From Spongiimicrobium salis (GTDB lineage Bacteria; Bacteroidota; Bacteroidia; Flavobacteriales; Flavobacteriaceae): 64,000 nucleotides of DNA. Where the stretch lies: contig NZ_JBHEQA010000003.1 of NCBI RefSeq assembly GCF_043678055.1, forward strand, positions 1 to 64,000, given 5' to 3'. The position numbers and the translations under genes were made by a program. How positions within the stretch are numbered: position 1 is the stretch's first letter; every line of letters begins with the position of its first letter. Of the stretch, positions 46,648-54,581 are shown piece by piece. The notes beneath the pieces are model-generated. The model did not search any database. It was not told where the DNA came from and saw only the letters and a list, made by a program, of their open reading frames with translations.

Positions 46648-48410
46648 GGCAGGTTTTGTTTGAAATATTCTATCAATTTATTGGCGATGTAAAAGGCGAA
46701 AGCTCCGAGGACAAAACCAATGATCAATACCACAGTAATATCATTGATCAGGTCCAATAACCTGGTCACCACCACAAGAATGACCATCATAAAGCCCATA
46801 TAATATGATCTTAAAGCAGTATTGCCAAAAAAGGCACTTCTGGTATTTGGCAGGAACATCGCGGCAACAAAGCCTACGCATCCAAAAAACAACATGAAAG
46901 ACAAGAGGTATAGTAATACATATTTGTAATCCCCTATATCTGGTAATTTTTCCTCTACTTGATTTATGGTACCCTCGGGGTCATTGAGATGCAACATATC
47001 CGAAATGCGCTGCATCAGGGGCTTGCTCACCGTGTCCGTTGGCTGTGTTTTTTCTTCAGAACCACCTTTTTCCTTTGAACCATCATTTGGAAAAGCCTCT
47101 TCATTGCTAGCATCTGGAATACTATCCGGATGCATTGCCATTTTTTCACTAATAACCTCCCAGATATCATCATAGCCTTTGTCGTAGCCTAAGGCCCAAA
47201 TGCCAAGTCCCGCCAATTTTTTATCCTTAATAAAATCAATTTTATAGCTAAAGGTGGAATCATTTTCAAACCAACATTGTCGATACCCATTTTTGCTTCC
47301 ATCTATGGAATAGGCAGCATAGGCACTTTTACTTACTGGTTCGATAAAAGTAGTTGCCCTAGTTTCAATTTTGGATTTGATGTAGGAATAGGTTCGGGCA
47401 CCTACATATTTCTTTACCTCGGATTTTAATTTTAAGCTTTGGGTTTCCCAAAGACTCCCATAATTGGGCAATGCCAATAGTAGTTTCGTATTGGGAATAC
47501 CCTTTTTCATATAGGCATCCACTGAATACTCTAAGTCATAAGGCCACCATTCCTTTCCGCTATCCAAAGGAGCAACGGGTCCGGCTATTTTACTTGTTTT
47601 TCCATAATAATCGTATCCCATGATCACGAAACGGTCTACCACTTTAACCAGACTTCCATAGTCCAGGGATTTACTAAAATCCACACTAGGGATGGCCATG
47701 TAAATCTTATACTCCTTTAATTTATTGGCGAGGTTAATCATAAAGCTGGTATACCGATCCTTATCTTTCTTTTCCACACCCTCAAAGTCAATACAGACTC
47801 CATCTGCCCCACGTTTGGCCAACAGTTCTTGAAGATTGGTTATTAGCTTATCCATAGCCTTTGGGTTTCGTAAAAAGCGCCTGTTGTTGCGGATGCCGAA
47901 ATTACTTACCGTGAGCAATACTCTTTTGTTAGGATAAGCTCGGATGGAGTCGATCAAATCCGTACTTTCCCAATCATGTGTAGAAATGGCATTTCCTGAG
48001 CTAGGGTCCACTTCATAGGAGAAATAGGCCACTGTGGAGAGTAAAGAGAAGTTAATATGCTTATAATAGTTCTTTTCCCAATAGGGATAAAAACCAAAAA
48101 CCTCATAGCCCAATCGGAAGTCATCCGCAGTTTCAAAAAAAGAAGATTTCAGGTTCATGCTATCCATTCCCATAGCAAAATTCACCCTACTATCTTCTTT
48201 TAATAATTTATGGTGTTGATGAATAAATTTGCGGGCTTGTTTGGCCGAATCATTGTGTTGAAACAAGCGTTTAAAAAAACCTGGCTTTTTTGAGTTGACC
48301 TTAGCCGTGTCTTGCATAGGCATATAGGTTCCTACGGGAAACATTGCCTGGGCATTGTCCTGAATAAAAAAAATAGAGAATAGGATGAATAGCGTCCTTA
48401 TCCGTCTCAT
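46644..48410 (-). CDS. Signal-peptide GH18-like protein with C-terminal membrane helices
   Basis: 588 residues. A signal peptide (about 1-22, ending DNAQA) is followed by a spacer and a GH18/YaaH-like TIM barrel (about 100-435): FGFYPYWEKNYYKHINFSLL, then the active-site strand GADGVCIDFEG, in which Glu210 is the expected acid catalyst and Asp208 is kept while the first Asp of the usual DxDxE is Cys206. MGYDYYGK further on is the conserved barrel segment. A charged linker (about 435-490) leads to three or four membrane helices. It is therefore probably an inner-membrane protein with a periplasmic chitinase-like or peptidoglycan-active domain. It is the first gene of the injection-system operon. 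Confidence 0.85.
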   Translation of the reverse strand: MRRIRTLFILFSIFFIQDNAQAMFPVGTYMPMQDTAKVNSKKPGFFKRLFQHNDSAKQARKFIHQHHKLLKEDSRVNFAMGMDSMNLKSSFFETADDFRLGYEVFGFYPYWEKNYYKHINFSLLSTVAYFSYEVDPSSGNAISTHDWESTDLIDSIRAYPNKRVLLTVSNFGIRNNRRFLRNPKAMDKLITNLQELLAKRGADGVCIDFEGVEKKDKDRYTSFMINLANKLKEYKIYMAIPSVDFSKSLDYGSLVKVVDRFVIMGYDYYGKTSKIAGPVAPLDSGKEWWPYDLEYSVDAYMKKGIPNTKLLLALPNYGSLWETQSLKLKSEVKKYVGARTYSYIKSKIETRATTFIEPVSKSAYAAYSIDGSKNGYRQCWFENDSTFSYKIDFIKDKKLAGLGIWALGYDKGYDDIWEVISEKMAMHPDSIPDASNEEAFPNDGSKEKGGSEEKTQPTDTVSKPLMQRISDMLHLNDPEGTINQVEEKLPDIGDYKYVLLYLLSFMLFFGCVGFVAAMFLPNTRSAFFGNTALRSYYMGFMMVILVVVTRLLDLINDITVVLIIGFVLGAFAFYIANKLIEYFKQNLP

Positions 48411-48648
48411 CTGGAATTTGTAATCAAAGTTTGGTTCGTTATGCTCTCACGGTTCAGGTAATGGAAATCAATGCTATACCAACATGGTGATGCGGTATGC
48501 AATTAGAATTTCGATCACATGAATATTTCGGATAAAATAGTGGTCGGGAAAGCTATTTTATATCTCTACAATTTTACGTACAACAGATAGGGGCAATCTT
48601 ATTAGTGTGAGGGAATATTTCTAAAATAAGATTATTAGTATTACTTTA

Positions 48649-48679
48649 TAAAGTTAATTTTTTATTTACAGTATGCAAA
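48649..48679 (-). promoter_or_regulatory. Predicted Bacteroidota promoter of the injection-system operon
   Basis: Read on the minus strand: TTTG (48679-48676), 19 nt, then TAACTTTA (48656-48649), seven of eight positions of the TAnnTTTG -7 element at the preferred spacing. It would give a leader of about 230 nt before the GH18-like start codon at 48410, long enough for further control. Confidence 0.55.
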
Positions 48680-48764
48680 TAAATATGATTTAAAAGTAGG
48701 TTTTTTTTTACTTTTTAAATGAATTTAGAAGAGTGCCAAAGGTTTCCTTGGGCTATTCATTGAA

Positions 48765-48788
48765 AAGGCCCCTTAGAAAAGGGGCCTT
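48765..48788 (-). terminator. Rho-independent-type terminator after the secreted nuclease gene
   Basis: 8-bp GC-rich stem AAGGCCCC (48765-48772) / GGGGCCTT (48781-48788) with an 8-nt loop, followed on the minus strand by a short T run. It is 27 bp downstream of the stop codon of the nuclease gene and isolates it from the injection-system operon. Confidence 0.8.
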
Positions 48789-48815
48789 ATATAAATTTAG
48801 TCCGTAATGGTTTAC

Positions 48816-51800
48816 TTAGCGTTTATCCACTAAAAGTCGTCTTTGACTCATTTTTCCTTCGCTATCTACGGTATTCACAATATACATTCCTCCTTGCATT
48901 TGATAGACCGGTAAGCGATATCCATCTGCGTTTCGTACTTCCGCCGGAGCGTATTCTGCAATCTTTCTTCCTTGCAAATCGAATATTTGTATTTTCACAA
49001 TATCCACTTCCCGATCGGAAACCGTTAGATTCACATTGGTGGTGGCTGCATTCGGATATAGAGAAACAGCATAGGGGGCAATGGCATTGGATGGTGGTAT
49101 AGTCTCTACTATGTCAAAGTCAATAGTAAAATTTGACCCGGACAAACCACCTCTAGCAGGTTCGGAAAAAGCTACCGCGCTGATGTTGTAGCTTCCTACT
49201 CCCAGTGTTCTGCCAAAATAATCCGGAGCTACATCGCCAAAAACTGCATAAGGTATCACATTTTCCGTTCTTACGGTACTTACAGCACCACTGAGTTGTA
49301 AACGCACACTTTGCGTATCTTCAGATGCATTGGCACGAATATTCAAAAAGTCTGTGGGCAAATCAGCGATATTGATTTGCATTCCCTCTTCCAATTGTAG
49401 AATGTCCTCATCTGTTTCCGCGTCCACCAAGGTAAAACTTATAATGGATGGTCTTTGTTCTATGAATTCAAAATTGATGGTTAAGTCTGTACCTGCATCG
49501 CCTTGCAAACCATCTTCCGCAAATGGAATTGCAAATAAAGTGTAAGTTCCCAATGCAAAATCCCGTCCATTAAAATCCCCTGCAGGAAAATCTCCCAAAA
49601 GTGCATAAGGCGCTACGTTTTCCGTTCTACTGCTATTAAAGGCTCCGCTAACTTCGAAGCGTACACTTTCAACAATGCCAGAAGTCTCTACACGAAAATT
49701 TAAATTCTGTGTAGGTAGTGAAAGTTGATCGATGACCATGCCTTCCGTTATTTCCATAATATCTTCATCCGTATCTGCATTGACTAAAACGAAACTAGTT
49801 ACGGCCCTTGGTTCTACCGTATTATTATTAAGGTCCAATCCCACCACAATAGGGTCATGATCTGAAGCTCTGTAAGGATCTGCATTGTAGAACAATTCAA
49901 TCTGTGCGGGAGATTGTCCGTTGACATTATAATCCAGGGCTACCGGTTCATCGGCATTGATATGCCAAACAGTACTTCCTGTAATTTGTCCCGCTAAACT
50001 ACTATTGGCAAAAGCATTGTCCAAAGATCCCCATTGCCCCCTGAACACGAAGCTATAGGAATCAGAACCTTCCAATTGTACATAATCATCTTCAGTGCCC
50101 TCTGTATCGTCTGCACCAGCGCGCATCGCGGTAATAGGATCTTCCATTTGGTACGCATTGAAATCCCCTAGAACAATAAGGTCATTGTCTTCAGTTCCCG
50201 TGGGGTTCGTTGCAAACCAATCTACCATAGCTTGTGCCGCGGTAGTACGGGTAATATTACAATTTCCCTGTCCGTCTCCTGTATCTGGATCTCCAAGTGC
50301 ATTACAATCGGACCCTTTGGATTTTAAATGAGTGATGGCTACCGTCAAACGCTCACCCAAATCAGGATTATTACTATCTATAACCGTGAAGGTTTGCGCC
50401 AATACAGGCCTGTTCTGATTATCGATAAAACGGGGATCTACCGAAGCATCCAATATCGCAAAAGTTCCAGATTCCTCAACAACGGCAGTTTTATAGATGA
50501 TTCCTACTTTGATTTGATCTCCACCGATGATTCCCGCATCCACAAAACTCCAAGTATTGGTTCCATCCAATGCATTTAATCCATCGATCAACGATTGAAG
50601 CGAGGCCGTTGCATTATTTTCCAATTCGATCAAACCAACAATGTCTGCTCCAATAGCCGAAATGGCAGCAATAATCTTATCGCGTTGCCTATCAAACTCC
50701 AGTTCTGATTCCGCACCCCGTTGATTTAGGGTAGTAAAGAAATTCAATACATTGAAGCTTGTCACTTTGAGGTTACCTCCTACTTCTTCCGGCGTTACTG
50801 TTCTGGGATTTGAAGCCGTAAAATTCACTTCTCCTACAGGTTGAATCCTATATTCATCAAAACCTTCTCCTAGAACCCCTGTGAAGCCAGCCGGCAAGGA
50901 ATCTCCGCCTCTTAAGCTGTTCAAAGCACTAAAATTACTTGGAAACACCAAAGGTTCAGGATCTCTTCCCGTTCGCCCATCATCCAAAATAATGCGGTCT
51001 AAGCTATTGGCCTGGGCCAAGGCATTTGCCGCAGCTCCCGGAGCAGCTACTGCCGTAGGCTGGAACAAACGATCTAGCTGGGATGTTAACACCACAGATC
51101 CAAATCGCGTTAAATCAAAATGTTCCGTAACATAAAGGGCATCTGCCGAGGATATTAACATGCCTTCAAAGCTTTCCAAATCGGTTAAAGCCGTTACGGG
51201 TAAGTCCAATATCGCCGGAGTAGGCAATACATTATCACTGTCAATCAGTCGAAGTCCGGTCATTACAATCTGACTTTGTCCTCCAAATTCTGCAGGAGTT
51301 CCCGTTACTTGCACTCGGTCTCCCACATTGATATCGGTAAAAGAGCCGCAATTATTGGAACCACAGAACACAAAAATACCTTCAGAAGTAGCAGCATCGG
51401 CGTCGGCATCCGCATCTTCTTCTTGTACATAAAAACCATCCAATTGATCATCATTTTGGAAATCGCCCACCACAATGGCCTCCACTGAAATTTCCTGAGT
51501 AATGGCAACTGTTGGTCCACTTCCCTGAATATCATGTATCAAGGTAATGGCCAATTCGGTATCATCATCCTGAATCGTTCCTTCCGCCGTTGCCGTTAAT
51601 AAAATAGCATCGTTGGTAGGATTCGACAAGGTTACTGTAAAACTTTCGTTGGTTTCTTCCTCAAGATCCCCTGAAACGCCCAAGGTAATGGTCTGGCTAG
51701 TTTCATCGGCTACAAATTCCACCGTTCCAGAGGGTAAAGTTCCTCCAAAATCATTGGCATCAACACTTCCGCTCACGACATAATCCACAGCAGTGGTTCC

Positions 51801-54320
51801 TGAAGTATCTCCCCCACGCGTTACCGTGAAAGTAAAATCGGTAATTCCCTCATTTCCTTCAGATCGGGAAGCATTTTCAGGAGAAATCGCCAAGGTAATG
51901 TCATTGCCTCCAAGTGCCGCTCCAATTCGGAAAGCGTCCATAGCGATATCTTCATCTCCTGCATCCAGGCCAGAAATCGTTAATCGTAAGCTAATGGTCG
52001 CTCCTGTGGCTGCAATATTTTTAGTGAATTCTTGTGCCGTAGGCGTTAATGCTATACCATCTCCAATACCATCGAAGTCCGTATCTTCCAAAGGTTCTGT
52101 ATTGGTTCCCCCCGCCGCTTCAAAAGCCAAAAGGTTTTGGAAAGCACCGCCATCAATAGCATATTCAATACGCACGGAACTATTATCGTCCCAATCTTCA
52201 TTACCATCACTGGAATCATCCTCAGCGAAAAGTCCACTAAAAGCAATATCCTGTAAGCCTTCAATATTAATATCGGACCACGTTAGTTGTACTGTGGTAG
52301 GTCCGCCTTCCCCATCCAAATCTTGGGCAGCTAAAAATGAACCTTCAAAACCTGTAAACTCTGCAAAAGAACCTATGGTTGAGCCATCGGTTATCGTAAA
52401 GTAATCTCCGGCTCCATCCGTAAAGAAAGCCCCGGCAGTAATAGCAAACTGATCTTCAGTATCAAAGGGTTCAAACAGCCCTAGAGGTGCTACAGGTACA
52501 TCTTCCATAATTCGGAGAGCATCAATGGCGATATCTTCATCACCTGCATCAAGACCTGCAATGGTTAATCGCAGTATTAAGTTACTTCCCGTTTCAGGGA
52601 TAATTTTCATAAACTCCTGTGCAACATTCGTTAAGGCCAAGCCATCTCCAATACCATCAAAATCAGTGTCTTCCAAAGGTTCTGTATTGGTTCCCCCTGC
52701 CGCAGCAAAAGCAATTAAGTTTTGAAAAGCGCCTCCATCAATGGAATATTCCAGCAGGACAGAACTATCGGCATCCCAATCTTGATTGGCAGCGTCATCG
52801 TCCTCTGCGAAAAGACCTTTAAAAGCGATACTTTCTATTCCCTCTATATTAATATTTGACCAAGTCAATTGCACTGTAGTTGGTCCTCCTTCCCCATCCA
52901 AATCCTGTGCGGCAAGAAATGGGCCATCAAAGCCTTTTAATTCAACAAATGAACCAATATTGCTTCCATCGGTTATCGTAAAATAATCTCCGAAGGTATC
53001 TGTAAAGAAACTTCCAGCAGTAATATCGAATTGGTCCTCATTATCAAAATTTTCAACAAGTCCAAGTGGCCTGTTGACTACTTCCTCTTCTTCAATAACC
53101 AATGCATCGATCGCAATATCCTCGTCCCCAGCATCCAATCCACTAATGGTCAATCGCAATACCAAGGCACTTCCTGTTCCGATAAGTGTTTTTGTAAATT
53201 CTTGTGCCACTGCCGTTAGCGCTAGGCCGTCCCCTATACCATCGAAATCGGTATCCTCCAGAGGTTCTGTATTGGTTCCCCCGGCAGCTGCAAAAGCAAT
53301 TACATTTTGAAAAGCAGCGCCATCAATCGAATATTCCAACAATACAGAACTATCCGCGTCCCAATCTTGATTGGTCCCATCATCGTCTTCTGCAAATAGT
53401 CCGCGAAAAGCAATGGTACTCAAGCCTTCGATATTAATACCGGACCAAGTTAATTGTACCGTTGCGGGCCCACCTTCTCCATCCAAATCCTGTGCCGCTA
53501 AGAACGAACCCTCAAAGCCACTTAGGTCTACGAAAGATCCAATAGTTGAACCATCGGTTATGGTGAAGTAATCTCCCGCTCCATCGGTAAAAAATGCTCC
53601 TGCCGTTATATCGAATTGTTCGTCATTATCAAAATTTTCTACAAGTCCCGTAGGGGTATTTACGACGGCGTCCCCTGTAACTTCAATACGATCAATAGCA
53701 ATATCCTCATCTCCTGAATTTAAGCTAATGGTAATGCGAATATCTAAACTCGATCCCGTTCCAGCTATGACATTTCCAAAAGCGGTAAAGGTGGAGGTAA
53801 TGGCTGCTCCATCTGCTACGCCATCAAAATCAGTATCGATGCCCGGTTCTTGATTAAAAGCGGTACCGTTATCGATTTCCTCAATAGCCAGAAGGTTTTG
53901 AAACCCTCCGCCATCGATTTGATATTCCACACGAAGAAAATCACTATCGTCCCAATCCTGGTTGGCAGCATCGTCATCCTCCGCAAATAAGGCGCTGAAA
54001 TTTAAATTTTCAAAATTACTAATGTCAATTCCCGAAAATGTTAGCGTCTGCTGTGCTGCACTTCCTTCTCCATCGATATCCTGGGCTACAAAATAGAAAT
54101 TGCCATCGGCTCCGAAAACTTCATAAAACGCGCCGATATTGCTGCCATCGGTTCGGGTAAAAAAATCTCCAAATCCGTCACTGAATTCTGGGATGGAAGT
54201 GGTGTAGCGCGTCCCGTTTCCATCGGTCTCAAAAGACTCGCCCAGTAAGACCGTTTGGGCGGTCAATGTCGCAAAAGACGCTAATGCAGTTACTAAAAGT
54301 AGCGTAATTTTCTTTATCAT
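48816..54320 (-). CDS. Type IX-secreted ExeM/NucH-like extracellular nuclease with large N-terminal repeats
   Basis: 1834 residues. After a signal peptide (about 1-21) come four units of about 195 residues (about 25-805), each with an EPLEDTDFDGIGDG-like acidic, probably calcium-binding motif in units 2-4. A Calx-beta domain follows (about 808-915: DFTFTVTRGGDTSGTTAVDY). Next are an OB-fold/ExeM-type region (about 920-1130) and an endonuclease/exonuclease/phosphatase domain (about 1160-1480: VTSFNVLNFF, IVGLIELENN, LGDFNAY, ASDHDPIVVGL, the catalytic Glu, Asp and His-containing motifs). Two copies of a roughly 115-residue domain (TENVAPYALLGDF type) and a T9SS type A sorting domain (LYPNAATTNVNLTV ... 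GGMYIVNT) end the protein. It probably degrades extracellular DNA or another phosphodiester for nutrition. Confidence 0.9.
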   Translation of the reverse strand: MIKKITLLLVTALASFATLTAQTVLLGESFETDGNGTRYTTSIPEFSDGFGDFFTRTDGSNIGAFYEVFGADGNFYFVAQDIDGEGSAAQQTLTFSGIDISNFENLNFSALFAEDDDAANQDWDDSDFLRVEYQIDGGGFQNLLAIEEIDNGTAFNQEPGIDTDFDGVADGAAITSTFTAFGNVIAGTGSSLDIRITISLNSGDEDIAIDRIEVTGDAVVNTPTGLVENFDNDEQFDITAGAFFTDGAGDYFTITDGSTIGSFVDLSGFEGSFLAAQDLDGEGGPATVQLTWSGINIEGLSTIAFRGLFAEDDDGTNQDWDADSSVLLEYSIDGAAFQNVIAFAAAGGTNTEPLEDTDFDGIGDGLALTAVAQEFTKTLIGTGSALVLRLTISGLDAGDEDIAIDALVIEEEEVVNRPLGLVENFDNEDQFDITAGSFFTDTFGDYFTITDGSNIGSFVELKGFDGPFLAAQDLDGEGGPTTVQLTWSNINIEGIESIAFKGLFAEDDDAANQDWDADSSVLLEYSIDGGAFQNLIAFAAAGGTNTEPLEDTDFDGIGDGLALTNVAQEFMKIIPETGSNLILRLTIAGLDAGDEDIAIDALRIMEDVPVAPLGLFEPFDTEDQFAITAGAFFTDGAGDYFTITDGSTIGSFAEFTGFEGSFLAAQDLDGEGGPTTVQLTWSDINIEGLQDIAFSGLFAEDDSSDGNEDWDDNSSVRIEYAIDGGAFQNLLAFEAAGGTNTEPLEDTDFDGIGDGIALTPTAQEFTKNIAATGATISLRLTISGLDAGDEDIAMDAFRIGAALGGNDITLAISPENASRSEGNEGITDFTFTVTRGGDTSGTTAVDYVVSGSVDANDFGGTLPSGTVEFVADETSQTITLGVSGDLEEETNESFTVTLSNPTNDAILLTATAEGTIQDDDTELAITLIHDIQGSGPTVAITQEISVEAIVVGDFQNDDQLDGFYVQEEDADADADAATSEGIFVFCGSNNCGSFTDINVGDRVQVTGTPAEFGGQSQIVMTGLRLIDSDNVLPTPAILDLPVTALTDLESFEGMLISSADALYVTEHFDLTRFGSVVLTSQLDRLFQPTAVAAPGAAANALAQANSLDRIILDDGRTGRDPEPLVFPSNFSALNSLRGGDSLPAGFTGVLGEGFDEYRIQPVGEVNFTASNPRTVTPEEVGGNLKVTSFNVLNFFTTLNQRGAESELEFDRQRDKIIAAISAIGADIVGLIELENNATASLQSLIDGLNALDGTNTWSFVDAGIIGGDQIKVGIIYKTAVVEESGTFAILDASVDPRFIDNQNRPVLAQTFTVIDSNNPDLGERLTVAITHLKSKGSDCNALGDPDTGDGQGNCNITRTTAAQAMVDWFATNPTGTEDNDLIVLGDFNAYQMEDPITAMRAGADDTEGTEDDYVQLEGSDSYSFVFRGQWGSLDNAFANSSLAGQITGSTVWHINADEPVALDYNVNGQSPAQIELFYNADPYRASDHDPIVVGLDLNNNTVEPRAVTSFVLVNADTDEDIMEITEGMVIDQLSLPTQNLNFRVETSGIVESVRFEVSGAFNSSRTENVAPYALLGDFPAGDFNGRDFALGTYTLFAIPFAEDGLQGDAGTDLTINFEFIEQRPSIISFTLVDAETDEDILQLEEGMQINIADLPTDFLNIRANASEDTQSVRLQLSGAVSTVRTENVIPYAVFGDVAPDYFGRTLGVGSYNISAVAFSEPARGGLSGSNFTIDFDIVETIPPSNAIAPYAVSLYPNAATTNVNLTVSDREVDIVKIQIFDLQGRKIAEYAPAEVRNADGYRLPVYQMQGGMYIVNTVDSEGKMSQRRLLVDKR
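51920..54250 (-). repeat. Four tandem ~585-bp coding repeats in the secreted nuclease gene
   Basis: The 5' part of the nuclease gene consists of four repeats. A shared landmark, GGTTCTGTATTGGTTCCCCC (plus-strand reading), appears near 53263, 52679 and 52093, giving a period of about 585 bp for units 2-4; unit 1 is more divergent and lacks it. Identity between units 2-4 is high at both DNA and protein level, suggesting recent duplication or gene conversion. Confidence 0.8.
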
Positions 54321-54354
54321 ATGTTCTTCTTTAATTGGTTAAAATGTAGGGTTA

Positions 54355-54385
54355 TAAAATTAGTATTGTAGTACAATTTGGCTAA
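54355..54385 (-). promoter_or_regulatory. Predicted promoter of the secreted nuclease gene
   Basis: On the minus strand: TTAG (54385-54382, three of four of TTTG), 19 nt, TAATTTTA (54362-54355, seven of eight of TAnnTTTG). It lies 35 bp upstream of the start codon at 54320. Confidence 0.4.
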
Positions 54386-54526
54386 AAAATACTGTTTATT
54401 TTTAAATAACGCACTAAAATACATGGAATTGATAGTTTTAATAGGGCCTATGAATAAATTTGAACCAAGGATAACCATTCCTTAATACAAAAAAAACGTG
54501 CGAAAATTGGAAATATCAAAATAAAA

Positions 54527-54551
54527 AAGGGACGCTACAAAAGCGTCCCTT
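54527..54551 (-). terminator. Rho-independent terminator after the DUF285 surface protein gene
   Basis: 10-bp stem AAGGGACGCT (54527-54536) / AGCGTCCCTT (54542-54551) with a 5-nt loop, followed on the minus strand by a T-rich run (A-rich at 54523-54528 on the plus strand). It is 31 bp downstream of the stop codon and separates this gene from the nuclease gene. Confidence 0.85.
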
Positions 54552-54581
54552 CTTAGTATATTATTTGAACTAATTTGTTTG

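Larger units (their letters stand above)
48411..48815. other. Noncoding region upstream of the injection-system operon
   Basis: 405 bp, AT-rich. It holds the terminator of the nuclease gene at 48765-48788 and the predicted minus-strand promoter at 48649-48679. The proximal 230 bp (48411-48640) would be transcribed leader; I see no open frame with a good start and no clear strong hairpin in it. Confidence 0.6.

Noticed and set aside
25822..48410. Type VI secretion system
   Set aside because: No TssJLM membrane complex or ClpV; DUF4255, DUF5908, the Afp12-like protein, tape measure and AAA+ ATPase are those of extracellular-type injection systems.
25822..48410. Prophage
   Set aside because: No capsid, portal, terminase, integrase or lysis cassette of phage type.
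51793..52404. 203-codon plus-strand frame in the nuclease gene
   Set aside because: It is antisense to the tandem repeats, and related shadow frames recur in each repeat unit.
51920..54250. CRISPR-like periodic repeats
   Set aside because: The period is about 585 bp and the repeats are coding; there are no short repeats with unique spacers.
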